DNA from: Microbacterium protaetiae
GTDB lineage: Bacteria; Actinomycetota; Actinomycetes; Actinomycetales; Microbacteriaceae
Length of the DNA stretch: 64,000 bases
NCBI RefSeq assembly: GCF_004135285.1
Contig: NZ_CP035494.1
Coordinates: 3,534,001 to 3,598,000, forward strand
Reading direction: 5' to 3'
The first letter of the stretch is position 1, and every line of letters begins with the position of its first letter. Of the stretch, positions 7,594 to 16,402 are shown piece by piece. Both the position numbers and the translations under genes were made by a program. Below the pieces are notes generated by a model. That model made no database searches. It worked only from the letters and a program-made list of their open reading frames with translations, and had not been told where the DNA came from.

Positions 7594-8481
7594 ATGACCA
7601 CACCAACCCGCACCAGCACCGCTCCGACGGCCGACGGAGCTGAGGACTTCACCACCGGCGAGGGCCTGCGCGCCCTGCTCAACCGTCTCGCCGAGGGCGG
7701 CGAGGATGCCTGGGTTCACGACCCGGTGGCCCGCGACCTGATGGAGTTCGCCGCCGACAAGTACCGCGCTCTCGCGAGGAAGCACAAGCTCGACACCTGG
7801 GAAGCGGTCACGGCGGCGTTCGACGCGATGCAGTACCGCTCGACCCGCGAGGCCAACGATCCGTGGGCGATCATCACCCACGCCGTGCGGATCACCTGCG
7901 TCTACGAGGAACGCGCCCAAGGGCTGCTCTGCTCGGTGCACCAGGCCCGCCGCGCCCACGTCTCGGCGTTCCACGACCCCGAACGATTCTCCGAACGCGA
8001 CACCGCGCTGGCCGACTACCATCCCGCGTTCCACACCACCGACCTCCGTCCCAGCGACCTCGAACCGGAGCCGCGTGAAGGACTCGGGTCGGCGCAGGCG
8101 TGCATGTCCGCTGGATTGGCGGCCGAGGACGCCATCGCGATGCTGTGCCTTCTCGACTGGCCCGCAGACACGGCCCGGGCCGCGGTCGAGCACGTCTGCG
8201 GAGCGTTGATGAAGGCCGGCACCCGCCAGTCCGCCTACGAGACGCTGCGCCGCGATCGGCACGCGCGGGCACTGCTCGACCTGCCGCGCCGCTCCTGGGC
8301 CGCGCTGCTGAAGGCGCTGCTCGGGAACCCGCACCCGGCCTACGTGGCCACCAGCAGTGGCCGCGGCGTCCTGCTCCGGCTGCTGTTGGGCGAGACGCTC
8401 GACCTGCTGCTCCGCGACGACGATCTGATCCTCGCGCTGGCTCTGGCCGCTCCGAACGGTGGAGGCGGTGAGTCGTCGTGA
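7594..8481 (+). CDS. ICE-associated protein of unknown function (295 aa)
   Basis: The start is set at ATG 7594 because AGGAGG lies ~10 bases upstream; an earlier frame start would include the leader. The protein is soluble and mainly helical, with acidic N-terminus, a segment AADKYRALARKHKLDTWEAV, and a C-terminal block RSWAALLKALLGNPHPAYVA. No catalytic motif is visible. It is coupled by GTGA overlap to the ParB-like gene, which suggests a joint role, perhaps in partition, replication control or processing of the element. I recall similar proteins beside ParB-like genes in Microbacteriaceae elements, with no known function. Confidence 0.7.
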   Translation: MTTPTRTSTAPTADGAEDFTTGEGLRALLNRLAEGGEDAWVHDPVARDLMEFAADKYRALARKHKLDTWEAVTAAFDAMQYRSTREANDPWAIITHAVRITCVYEERAQGLLCSVHQARRAHVSAFHDPERFSERDTALADYHPAFHTTDLRPSDLEPEPREGLGSAQACMSAGLAAEDAIAMLCLLDWPADTARAAVEHVCGALMKAGTRQSAYETLRRDRHARALLDLPRRSWAALLKALLGNPHPAYVATSSGRGVLLRLLLGETLDLLLRDDDLILALALAAPNGGGGESS

Positions 8482-9479
8482 CCGAGCCGCTGATCGGCAG
8501 CATCCAGCTCGACCGCACCGTCGATTCGATCCTCGTCGGCGCCCGGCACCGCGCCGACCTCGGCGACATCGACGCCCTCGCGGCATCCATCGACCGCGAC
8601 GGCCTGCTGCAACCGCTCACGATCACAATCGACGGCGTGCTCGTGTGCGGAGCACGACGCCTTGCCGCGATCAAGAAGCTGGGCTGGCGCACCGTCAACG
8701 TGTGGGTTCGCAGTGGCCTGTCCGACCGGCTCGGGCAGCTCCTTGCCGAGCAGGACGACAACATGCTCCACAAGCCCTACACCCAGCTCGAAGCCGCCGG
8801 CCTCTACCGAGAACTCAAGCAGGTCATGGCCGAAGACGCCGCCCGTCGCAAGAGCGCGACCCAGTTCAGCAGCGAGAATCAGCCCGGAAGTGACGGTGGT
8901 GCAAACTTTGCACCACCGTCGAACGGGCCGCTCGGGAAGGCCCGGGAGCAGGCGGCGGCGATGATTCCCGGCGGCGCGTCGCACACGACACTGGAGAAGA
9001 TCGGCTACCTCGAAGACGTCGCCAACAACCCCACCCAGCCCGAGACGTTGCGCGCCGAGGCCGCCGCCGGGCTGGAGCGGATCGAGGCCGGGGACTCGGT
9101 GCATCCGATCTATCAAGCGATCCGCGACGCCGACACCACCGAGCGGGAGCGGCGCGAGGCAGAGCTGCACGCCCGCGCCGAAGCAGCCGTGGCCCGCGCG
9201 AAGTCGATCAAGAAGGGCAGGCGCACCCCACCGCGTCCGTTGCCCCTGGCCACCGAAGACGGGCAACCCGTCCGTTACCCACTGCGCGCGTTCATCCAGA
9301 CCTGGGGCGAACTGACGAACTGGTGGACCCACTACGACGCCGACACTCTCGCCGGTGAACTGACCGACGAGCAGTTCGAGAACTTCCTCGCCACCGCCGA
9401 CGGCACCGTCCGGTTCGCCGACGCGCTCCGAGCCGCCCGCGACGGCGCGGCGGAGCGGCCACGACTCCGCGCACTGTGA
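8478..9479 (+). CDS. ParB/Srx-like N-terminal domain protein
   Basis: This 333-aa protein from GTG 8478 overlaps the preceding gene by 4 bp. Residues ~10 to 105 form a ParB N-terminal domain: DIDALAASIDRDGLLQPLTI, then VLVCGARRLAAIKKLGW (the GxRRxxA nucleotide-binding box) and LLAEQDDNMLHKPYTQLEAA. The middle has a helical DNA-binding-like region and the C-terminus an acidic helical block. No ParA is seen nearby, so classical partition is doubtful. ParB-like proteins without ParA in ICEs can be CTP/ATP-dependent DNA-binding factors or nucleases. I favour a regulatory or DNA-processing role. Confidence 0.8.
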   Translation: MTEPLIGSIQLDRTVDSILVGARHRADLGDIDALAASIDRDGLLQPLTITIDGVLVCGARRLAAIKKLGWRTVNVWVRSGLSDRLGQLLAEQDDNMLHKPYTQLEAAGLYRELKQVMAEDAARRKSATQFSSENQPGSDGGANFAPPSNGPLGKAREQAAAMIPGGASHTTLEKIGYLEDVANNPTQPETLRAEAAAGLERIEAGDSVHPIYQAIRDADTTERERREAELHARAEAAVARAKSIKKGRRTPPRPLPLATEDGQPVRYPLRAFIQTWGELTNWWTHYDADTLAGELTDEQFENFLATADGTVRFADALRAARDGAAERPRLRAL

Positions 9480-9491
9480 CAACGGGCAGAG

Positions 9492-10208
9492 GTGCCGGGT
9501 GCGCACCTGATCGGCATGAGCCCTGCACCTACTGATCCTCGGAACCGCCGCCGACTCGTCGCCCTCATCACCGCCGGCATCGCCCTGCTGCTCTTGGTCG
9601 GCGTCGGCGTGTACGGACTCCTCACCGGGCCCCGAAGCAGCACCAGCACCGATCCCGACCCGGAGTCCGGCCCGGCCACGACGGCACCGCCGACCGTGGC
9701 ACCGAGCACGCCCCAGCCACCACGGGTTCCAGCGGTTCCGCGTTCGGCCAATCCCGAGACCTTCGCTCAGGGCGTCGCGTCCACGCTGTTCGCGTGGGAC
9801 ACGGCCTCGGGGCTGTGGCCGCTGGACTACACCTCAGCGATCCTCGCGGTCGGTGACCCCAGCGGAGACGAGCAAGCCGGGCTCGCCTCCGACGTGGCCG
9901 CGTACCTGCCGACCCGCGACGCCTGGATCGAGCTGCGCCAGTACGCCACCCGCCAGCACCTCACCATCGACACCGCCTACATCCCCGACGCCTGGGCCGA
10001 CGCCGTCGCGCAGGCCCAGCCAGAGCAGCTCGCGGCCGGAACTACAGCCGTCACGATCGAGGGCACCCGCCACCGTGCCGGGGTCTGGAACGGCCAGCCG
10101 GTCACCAGCGAGCATCCGGTCGCGTTCACCGTGTTCGTCGTCTGCGCACCGACCTACCCGACCTGCCACCTGCTGCGGCTGTCCCAGCTCGACAACCCGC
10201 TGCGCTGA
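9492..10208 (+). CDS. Single-pass membrane conjugation protein, VirB8/TcpC-like candidate
   Basis: The frame opens at GTG 9492; ATG 9516 is an alternative start and neither has a strong Shine-Dalgarno site. One transmembrane helix (LVALITAGIALLLLVGVGVY) is followed by a Ser/Thr/Pro linker and a ~130-residue outer domain containing PETFAQGVASTLFAWDTASG and HPVAFTVFVVCAPTYPTCHL. Topology, size and position just before the M23 peptidase suit a VirB8-like assembly factor, a fold whose sequence is poorly conserved. The fold is inferred, not read from a motif. Two Cys near the C-terminus could form a disulfide outside the cell. Confidence 0.6.
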   Translation: MPGAHLIGMSPAPTDPRNRRRLVALITAGIALLLLVGVGVYGLLTGPRSSTSTDPDPESGPATTAPPTVAPSTPQPPRVPAVPRSANPETFAQGVASTLFAWDTASGLWPLDYTSAILAVGDPSGDEQAGLASDVAAYLPTRDAWIELRQYATRQHLTIDTAYIPDAWADAVAQAQPEQLAAGTTAVTIEGTRHRAGVWNGQPVTSEHPVAFTVFVVCAPTYPTCHLLRLSQLDNPLR

Positions 10209-10221
10209 AGGGGGTGTAGTC

Positions 10222-11835
10222 GTGTTCCGCAAAGCCGCCATCGCAGCCCTGGCGCTGCTGTTCTTCGCCCCCACCGCAGCACTCCTCGGGATCGGGGTGC
10301 TGATGAACCCCGCTGCCGCCTACTGCGCCACCCCTGCCGGGACCGTGAACCTCGGCCCGATCCCGGACTCGCTCACCGTGACCACCGCGAACGGCGAGAC
10401 CTTCACTCTGAACCGTCAGCAGCTCACGCACGCGGCAACGATCATCGCCGTCGGCAACGGCATCACCGACGTGGGCAAGCCTGGAATCAAGATCGCGCTG
10501 ATGGCCGCGCTCACCGAGTCCACGCTACGGATGCTCACCAACACGAGCGCCCACCCCGAGTCGGCGAACTACCCCAACGACGGCAACGGCGGCGACCACG
10601 ACTCCCTCGGCCTGTTCCAGATGCGCCCGCAATCGGGCTGGGGTTCGGTCGCCGAACTGATGGACCCGAACTATCAGGCGCGAGCGTTCTTCGGCGGACC
10701 GACCGGACCGAACTACCCCTCACCGCGCGGCCTGCTCGACATCCCCGGCTGGCAACAGATGGACCCCGGCGAAGCCGCCCAAGCCGTCGAGGTCTCTGCC
10801 TACCCCGACCGATACCGCAACTACGCGCCCGTCGCCGACAGCATCCTCGCCGCCCTCACCAGCGGCGGCAGCACTCCGGTTCGCGGCATGGGTGGGCCGG
10901 CGGTCTCGTCATTGCGGGTGGTGTTCCCGCTACCCGAGGGCACCTGGGTGCTGACCTCGCCGTTCGGGATGCGGGTGCACCCGATCACGGGCGAACGGAA
11001 GATGCACACCGGCACCGATTTCGCCGCGCCCGACGGCACCCCGATCCTCGCCACCGCGGACGGCACAGTCACCGTCGCGGAGTTCTCAGGCGGGTACGGC
11101 GGTCTCATCGTCATCGAGCACACCATCGACGGCAAGACCGTCGCCACGGCATACGCCCATATGTGGCAGAGCGGCATCCACGTCCGTCCCGGCGACCGGG
11201 TGAGCGCGGGGCAGCACATCGGCGATGTCGGCTCCTCGGGCATGAGCACCGGTGCGCATCTGCACTTCGAGGTCCGGCCCGGTGGCACGAACGGTGAGGC
11301 CATCGACGCCGCCGCCTGGCTCAACGAGCGCAGGGCCGCGAACCTGCCGACAGCGACCAGCGGATCACCCACCGCCTGCAACACCACCACTGCGGGCACG
11401 CCGACCGGCGTCGATGGAGACCCCGACCGGCTCGTCGGCGATCCCACCAGCTCGGGCAAGATCACCGCCCGCATGCTGCACCTCTACCAGCAGACCCTCG
11501 CCGCGTTCCCCGACACCGGCTGGGGCTGCTACTCACCGCGCCCCGGCACCAAGTCCGAGCATCCCCTCGGCAGAGCGTGCGACATCACCTTCGGCAACCG
11601 CATCGGCCAGCGCCCCACCCCGGCCCAGCTCGACGCCGGCTGGAAGGTCACCAACTGGATGAAGGACAACGCCGACGTGCTCGGCGTCGAGTACCTGATC
11701 TGGCAAGGCCAAATCTGGTCCGTCGCACGCGACGCCGACGGCTGGCGACCCTACAACGGAGGCGGTATGCACGACCCCGCCTCCATCACCGGAGGCCACT
11801 ACGACCACCTCCACGTCACCGTCAAGGCAGGGTGA
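10222..11835 (+). CDS. Secreted M23 (LytM) peptidoglycan endopeptidase of the transfer system
   Basis: This 537-aa protein starts at GTG 10222, nine bases after GAAGGGGG. A signal anchor (IAALALLFFAPTAALLGIGV) precedes a helical lysozyme-like region with LMAALTESTLRML and SLGLFQMRPQSGWG, which looks like a goose-type or transglycosylase fold. The M23 domain follows: TSPFGMRVHPITGERKMHTG, then DFAAPDGTPI and HLHFEVRPGG provide the zinc ligands. The C-terminal ~130 residues (HPLGRACDITFGN to GHYDHLHVTVKAG) match the ARB-07466-like domain with its own His/Asp pattern. Such enzymes open the cell wall for the conjugation channel. Confidence 0.9.
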   Translation: MFRKAAIAALALLFFAPTAALLGIGVLMNPAAAYCATPAGTVNLGPIPDSLTVTTANGETFTLNRQQLTHAATIIAVGNGITDVGKPGIKIALMAALTESTLRMLTNTSAHPESANYPNDGNGGDHDSLGLFQMRPQSGWGSVAELMDPNYQARAFFGGPTGPNYPSPRGLLDIPGWQQMDPGEAAQAVEVSAYPDRYRNYAPVADSILAALTSGGSTPVRGMGGPAVSSLRVVFPLPEGTWVLTSPFGMRVHPITGERKMHTGTDFAAPDGTPILATADGTVTVAEFSGGYGGLIVIEHTIDGKTVATAYAHMWQSGIHVRPGDRVSAGQHIGDVGSSGMSTGAHLHFEVRPGGTNGEAIDAAAWLNERRAANLPTATSGSPTACNTTTAGTPTGVDGDPDRLVGDPTSSGKITARMLHLYQQTLAAFPDTGWGCYSPRPGTKSEHPLGRACDITFGNRIGQRPTPAQLDAGWKVTNWMKDNADVLGVEYLIWQGQIWSVARDADGWRPYNGGGMHDPASITGGHYDHLHVTVKAG

Positions 11836-11841
11836 CCGGCG

Positions 11842-12108
11842 ATGGGTGTCTTCCCCGACTTCGACGGACTCGGCGGCATCGGCGACCTCCGCGCCGTCGT
11901 CGGCGCGCTCCTGACGTTCGTCCTCATCGTCGCCGTCCTCATGCTGATCGTCTCCGCAATCGTCTGGGCCATCGCGACCGCCCACGGTAACTACGCCACC
12001 GCCAGCAAAGGCCGAATCGGTGTGCTCGTCGCCGTCGGCGCGGCCGTCCTCGCCGGAGGCGGCGTGGCATGGATGAACTGGCTCCTCACAGTCGGTTCAA
12101 GTTTGTAG
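11842..12108 (+). CDS. DUF6112-like small membrane protein, copy 1
   Basis: This 88-aa protein has two transmembrane helices (VVGALLTFVLIVAVLMLIVS and IGVLVAVGAAVLAGGGVAWM). This is the size and layout of a pilin-like or VirB2-like subunit, and of the DUF6112 family found before TrbL genes. A second copy lies at 13153-13473, sharing the LIVSAIVW and GVLV..GAAV cores. Between them an antisense HEPN-like gene has been inserted. The gene begins 6 bp after the peptidase stop, so it belongs to that transcription unit. No promoter is apparent for the downstream part of the operon other than the leader of copy 2. Confidence 0.75.
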   Translation: MGVFPDFDGLGGIGDLRAVVGALLTFVLIVAVLMLIVSAIVWAIATAHGNYATASKGRIGVLVAVGAAVLAGGGVAWMNWLLTVGSSL

Positions 12109-12122
12109 TTGCGGCGTCGCGG

Positions 12123-12989
12123 TCATCGGTCCGATTCCTCCGCGTCGGCGCTCGCTGTCTCGCACTGGTCGAGCAGGCGCGCGAGGTAGCTGTATGCCGC
12201 GAGGCGCTCCATCGCTTCCTGCTCGGACAGTTCGGTGCGTGTGTGGGTCGTCACGTTGCGGACCGTGAGGTTCAGACCAGTGGCCAGGGCGTTGAGGGCC
12301 TTAGCGAGCGGTTCAAGACCACCGCGCATGCTCTTCACCGTCTTGTCATCCGACCCTCCCGGCCAGGTGAGCTTCGGCTTGCCCGGTTCAGGAGCGCCCG
12401 GCGATAACGTCTGCTGCCAGAAGACCGTGTCATCGACATCGTTCCGGCCGAGACGTTCCTTCCAGTGGACCGTGAGGCCTTCGGCCGCTTCACGAACTGC
12501 CACTCGGTACTGATGCGTCGTCCAATGGGCGGAAGCACCAGCCCAGACCACGGGGTGAAACTGTGCGGGAGCGAAGGTCGGAAGGTCAGAGTCCGTACGT
12601 GACTTGGTGTCGACGATCATCGCGTCGAGCCTGCCCTTGACGTTGGCGGTCGTAGTCCGAATATCCCGAGGCGCGATGGGGGCCTTGGGTGCAGACATGA
12701 ATGACCAGTTGGAGATCGGGTCGATCGCCCCGAGACCAGCGATCCCAATGTAGGCGCCGGTCACTGACACAGCGCTCGCCGCCAGGCCAGCAGCCTCCGC
12801 GACACCGAGTTCGAGCCGTTGAACCTCGCTCTGATCCTGGCCTTCCTTTGTCCACACAGTAGGAAAGAGGCCGCGCGCCGACATGTGATCCGACTCAACC
12901 TGAGTGCTCATCCAGGCGTCGAACGCTTCCTCGAACTTCTCAACAGCGGCACGCAATCGCTGGAGGTAATCCACCCCGTACTGACTCAT
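12123..12989 (-). CDS. HEPN-like (TIGR02391/Ymh family) protein, antisense cargo gene
   Basis: This 288-aa protein starts at ATG 12989. The C-terminal part resembles the TIGR02391 family: WPGGSDDKTVKSMRGGLEPL, then LNLTVRNVTTHTRTELSEQE and MERLAAYSYLARLLDQC. RNVTTH is an R-N-x3-H signature, the catalytic motif of HEPN ribonucleases. The N-terminal ~130 residues are helical with one hydrophobic stretch (AGLAASAVSVTGAYIGIAGL). The gene lies antisense between two DUF6112 copies, with its stop only 14 bp from the first copy. Family members often sit near restriction or defence genes, so a toxin-like phage-defence role is plausible. No antitoxin partner is adjacent. Confidence 0.6.
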   Translation of the reverse strand: MSQYGVDYLQRLRAAVEKFEEAFDAWMSTQVESDHMSARGLFPTVWTKEGQDQSEVQRLELGVAEAAGLAASAVSVTGAYIGIAGLGAIDPISNWSFMSAPKAPIAPRDIRTTTANVKGRLDAMIVDTKSRTDSDLPTFAPAQFHPVVWAGASAHWTTHQYRVAVREAAEGLTVHWKERLGRNDVDDTVFWQQTLSPGAPEPGKPKLTWPGGSDDKTVKSMRGGLEPLAKALNALATGLNLTVRNVTTHTRTELSEQEAMERLAAYSYLARLLDQCETASADAEESDR

Positions 12990-13152
12990 GTTCCTTGCAC
13001 CTCTCGTCCGGCGGTCCCGTGCGGGCGAGCGACGCACAGATACTCCAAAGCTACGGGCGGCCACCGACGGGGACGGCGACGAGCGCGCACCTGTCGCGTG
13101 TACCCCGTCTGCGATTCCGTGGGCGGGCCGCCTGTCGCCAAGGAGACCTTCC

Positions 13153-13473
13153 GTGTTCGATCTGCTCGCCAACGTCATGTCCGCGCCGCTGCTGGTGCCG
13201 ATGGACATCAACATCGACCCCAACACCAACGGCCTGCCGGGGATCAACCAGCTGCGCACCATCGTCGGCGCGGTGATGACCATCGGCCTGATCCTCAGCG
13301 TGCTCGCGCTGATCGTGTCCGCGATCGTGTGGGGCTTCGGCGCGAACTCGTCGAACCCGCACCTCGCCTCGCGCGGGAAGGTCGGCGTCCTCGTCTCCTG
13401 TGGCGCGGCGGTGATCTGCGGCTCGAGCGTGACGCTCATCAACTTCTTCTGGAACGTCGGCCAGTCCGTCTGA
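13153..13473 (+). CDS. DUF6112-like small membrane protein, copy 2
   Basis: This 106-aa protein starts at GTG 13153, eight bases after AAGGAGA. The N-terminal 25 residues precede the motif MDINIDPNTNGLPGINQLRT, then two transmembrane helices carry the cores LIVSAIVWGFG and GVLVSCGAAVICGS shared with copy 1. It is longer than copy 1 and has a better ribosome binding site. As the gene directly before the TrbL-like protein it is probably the functional pilin-like or scaffold subunit. Its 160-bp leader (12990-13152) also serves as the upstream region of the antisense HEPN gene. Confidence 0.8.
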   Translation: MFDLLANVMSAPLLVPMDINIDPNTNGLPGINQLRTIVGAVMTIGLILSVLALIVSAIVWGFGANSSNPHLASRGKVGVLVSCGAAVICGSSVTLINFFWNVGQSV

Positions 13474-13491
13474 CCCACCCTGTCGTCGAGA

Positions 13492-14880
13492 GTGCTGGTG
13501 TTCGTGATGGGCGTGTGCGATGTTCCCGTGATCTCCTCGGTCTGCGATGCCGTCGGCGAAGGAGCCGCGTCTCTGGTCGCGGCCCCGTTCGACTGGCTCG
13601 CCCAGGCGATGGGCGCCGCCGCCGGGTGGCTGTTCGAGGCGGTCTGGTCGGTCTTCGACACCACGACCCTGGTGGATGTCACCAAGCCCGGCTACATCGC
13701 CGTCTACAACCTGCTGTTCGGCATCGCGGTCTTCGTGATGCTGATCTTCTTCTGCCTCCAACTCATTACCGGTCTGATCCGCCGCGACCCCACCGCCCTC
13801 ACCCGCGCCGCCCTGGGGCTGGCGAAGTCGGTCCTCGGGTCGTTCGTGGTCATCACGCTCACGGCGCTGCTGCTGGAAGTGATCGATCAGTTGTGCATCG
13901 GGATCGTGCAGGCAGCCGGCGAGACCACTGAGTCGATGGGCGACAAGATCGCCCTCCTCGCCGCAGGGCTGGTCGGCATCAATATCGCCGCTCCCGGCGT
14001 CGGTGCGATCATCACGATCTTCATGGCCGGGCTTGCGATCACCGCCGCCGCGATTGTGTGGCTGTCCCTCCTCGTCAGGAAAGCTCTCTTGCTGGTGGCG
14101 GTCGTGTTCGCGCCGCTCGCGTTCAGCGGCGCATCCTGGGATGCCTCGCGGGGGTGGATCGGGAAGTGGGCGATGTTCGTCGTCGCGCTGATCTGTTCCA
14201 AGCTCGTGCTCGTCGTGATGTTCCTCGTCGCGATCACCCAGGTCTCTGCACCGATCGATGCTGACCTCGCCTCGGTCAGCGATCCCATCGCGGGGATCGT
14301 GCTGATGGCGATGGCCGCATTCGCGCCCTATCTCACCTACAAGTTCATCGCGTTCGTCGGGTTCGACATGTACCACGCAATCGGCTCCGAGCAGGACGCC
14401 AAGAGCGCACTCAACCGGCCAATCCCGGTCCCGACCAAGCCGCAAGGTGGCGGTGACCCGAAGAAGGTACTCGACGGAACCAGCAGCGGCGGGAACGCGG
14501 GCGGAGGCTCCGGTGGAGGAAGTAGCACACCGCCACCGCCGAAGACCCCAGCGCCGGCACCCGCCGCGAGCGGCGGAGGCGCCGCCGGTGGTGGAGCAGC
14601 AGCAGGCGGGAGCAGTGCAGCCGCAGCAGGTCCCGTGGCAGCAGGGGTGGTGATCGGAGCGAGTGTCGCCAAGAGTGCCGCGACCGCCGGGCCGAAGGCC
14701 GGAACCGCGCTGGGTGCCCAGGGCGAGCACGCCGCCGACGCCGCCGCGCAGACACTGCCACCGCCCGCAGCCTCACCTGCGGCACCGCCGTCGAGCCTGG
14801 CACCACGACCGCCGAGCACCGACCCGTCACCGCGGCCGAAGCAGCCCCCTGCGCCCGCGCCACGCTCACCGAAGGAGTAG
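13492..14880 (+). CDS. TrbL/VirB6-like polytopic conjugation protein
   Basis: This 462-aa protein begins at GTG 13492 or ATG 13507. Residues ~75 to 300 contain at least six transmembrane segments, among them NLLFGIAVFVMLIFFCLQLI and MFVVALICSKLVLVVMFLVA, with the block LLVAVVFAPLAFSGASWDAS typical of TrbL/VirB6 family channel proteins in Gram-positive elements. The last ~130 residues are a Gly/Ala/Pro/Ser-rich disordered tail, likely cytoplasmic or wall-associated. VirB6-type proteins form the inner part of the type IV channel. The downstream gene starts 3 bp after the stop, so expression is linked. Confidence 0.85.
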   Translation: MLVFVMGVCDVPVISSVCDAVGEGAASLVAAPFDWLAQAMGAAAGWLFEAVWSVFDTTTLVDVTKPGYIAVYNLLFGIAVFVMLIFFCLQLITGLIRRDPTALTRAALGLAKSVLGSFVVITLTALLLEVIDQLCIGIVQAAGETTESMGDKIALLAAGLVGINIAAPGVGAIITIFMAGLAITAAAIVWLSLLVRKALLLVAVVFAPLAFSGASWDASRGWIGKWAMFVVALICSKLVLVVMFLVAITQVSAPIDADLASVSDPIAGIVLMAMAAFAPYLTYKFIAFVGFDMYHAIGSEQDAKSALNRPIPVPTKPQGGGDPKKVLDGTSSGGNAGGGSGGGSSTPPPPKTPAPAPAASGGGAAGGGAAAGGSSAAAAGPVAAGVVIGASVAKSAATAGPKAGTALGAQGEHAADAAAQTLPPPAASPAAPPSSLAPRPPSTDPSPRPKQPPAPAPRSPKE

Positions 14881-14883
14881 ACG

Positions 14884-16353
14884 ATGAGCAGCACGAACCA
14901 CGACCACCCGACCGCGGGCGAACTCGTGCCGGTGAAGTTCTCCCGCCTCACCCGCCGTGGTGTCCTTCTCGGCCTGTCGCTGACCCAGCTCATCACGCTT
15001 GCCATCGGCGGAGCCACGCTCATCGGCGCGTTCTACGCCGGCGGCGGGATGCTCCTCGCCTACACCGCGCCCATCTGGGTACTCGCCGCAGCCCTGACCT
15101 GGATACCCATCGCAGGCCGTCCCATCGTGGAGTGGCTACCCATCGCCTGCTGGTGGCTGTGGCGCACCACCGGCGGCCAACTGCTGTACCGGCTCAGGAT
15201 CGTCGTCCCGCGCCCCGTCGGCACCCTCGCACTGCCCGGCGACATGGCGCGACTGCGCGAGTACACCGACCCCGACACCAGCGCCGGCATGATCCACGAC
15301 CCCCACGCCGCCACCTTGACCGTCGTGTGCGAGGTCACCCATCCCGCGTTCGTGCTCCTCGATCCCGGCGAGCAGGAACGCCGCGTCAGCTCCTGGGGCC
15401 GCGTCCTGGCCACCGTCTGCCGTTCCGGGCGGATCGCGACGCTGCAAGTCCTCGAACGCACCCTCCCGGACTCCGGCACCGGACTGGCCGAATGGTGGGC
15501 CACCCACGGCACCCCGGACGGCTCGTGGGCGGCCGACACCTACGCCGAACTCATCGACCGCGCCGGACCCGCCGGCGAACGACACGCCACCACGCTCTCG
15601 CTGTCACTGGACATGAAGACCAGTGCCCGTCAGATCAGGACCGCTGGCGGCGGGATACGCGGTGCCGCCGCCGTGCTGCGCCAGGAGATGAACACCATCG
15701 TCGCCGCGCTCCGCTCCGCCGACCTCTCGCCGTCCGGGTGGCTGACACCGGGGCAGATCGCGGTGATGCTGCGCTCGGCCTACGACCCCGCCATCGCCGC
15801 CACGCTGGAACGCCACGGGAGGCTCGGCCAGTCGCTTGCGACTGCGGGGCCGGTTGCCGTCACCGAGACCTGGGGCAGGTTGCGCACCGACTCCGCTCAC
15901 CATGCGGTGCTCTGGGTCAGCGAGTGGCCGCGGTCGCTGGTGTATCCGGGGTTCCTGTCGCCGGTGTTGCTGTCCACTGGCATCCAGCGATCGTTCTCGC
16001 TGATCTGCACCCCGATGCGCTCCGATGCTGCCGCTCGCGACATCCGCAAGAAGAAGGTCGAGCACATCTCCGACCAGGCCCAGCGCGCGAAGATCGGCCA
16101 GATCGAAGATGCCTCCCAGACCGCCGAGTACCACGACGTGCTCCAACAAGAAGCCGACCTCACCGCCGGACACGGCATCCTTCGCTACACCGGCCTCATC
16201 GCCGTCTCCGCACCCACCGTCGAAGAACTCGACGCAGCCGTTGCCGCCATCGAGCAAGCCGCGATCCAGGCATCCTGTGAGACCCGGCTCCTCGTCGGAC
16301 AGCAAGCCGCCGCGTTCACCGCCGCCGCGCTCCCGCTCTGCCGCCGGGTCTAA
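14884..16353 (+). CDS. SCO6880 family protein (PrgI-like helices plus VirB4 N-terminal-like region)
   Basis: This 489-aa protein carries two N-terminal transmembrane helices (LTQLITLAIGGATLIGAFYA and MLLAYTAPIWVLAAALTWIP), then a long soluble part with VCEVTHPAFVLLDPGEQERR, the pattern of SCO6880 family proteins. The N-terminal pair corresponds to PrgI/VirB3-like subunits. The rest may correspond to the N-terminal domain of VirB4, since the VirB4-like ATPase of this element (19906-21390) is short and lacks it. The C-terminus CETRLLVGQQAAAFTAAALP is well formed. Between this gene and the ATPase block lies an antisense two-gene cargo cassette. Confidence 0.8.
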   Translation: MSSTNHDHPTAGELVPVKFSRLTRRGVLLGLSLTQLITLAIGGATLIGAFYAGGGMLLAYTAPIWVLAAALTWIPIAGRPIVEWLPIACWWLWRTTGGQLLYRLRIVVPRPVGTLALPGDMARLREYTDPDTSAGMIHDPHAATLTVVCEVTHPAFVLLDPGEQERRVSSWGRVLATVCRSGRIATLQVLERTLPDSGTGLAEWWATHGTPDGSWAADTYAELIDRAGPAGERHATTLSLSLDMKTSARQIRTAGGGIRGAAAVLRQEMNTIVAALRSADLSPSGWLTPGQIAVMLRSAYDPAIAATLERHGRLGQSLATAGPVAVTETWGRLRTDSAHHAVLWVSEWPRSLVYPGFLSPVLLSTGIQRSFSLICTPMRSDAAARDIRKKKVEHISDQAQRAKIGQIEDASQTAEYHDVLQQEADLTAGHGILRYTGLIAVSAPTVEELDAAVAAIEQAAIQASCETRLLVGQQAAAFTAAALPLCRRV

Positions 16354-16402
16354 GTCAACCGCCACCGCCGCGGCGTGACCCGACCCTTGCTCCGGCAGTG
16401 GA

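Noticed and set aside
8478..9479. Chromosomal partition locus (parABS) and replication origin
   Set aside because: No ParA gene and no parS-like palindromes were seen nearby; the ParB-like protein belongs to the ICE transfer operon.
6320..9506. Long minus-strand open frames opposite the prim-pol, DUF2637 and ParB genes (up to 621 codons)
   Set aside because: They are GC-driven shadow frames, with no domain pattern; the plus-strand genes are coupled by 4-bp overlaps and have clear motifs.
12990..13685. N-terminal extension of the minus-strand frame that contains the HEPN-like gene
   Set aside because: The extension is antisense to the TrbL-like and DUF6112 genes and reads as low-complexity sequence; ATG 12989 gives a sensible protein.
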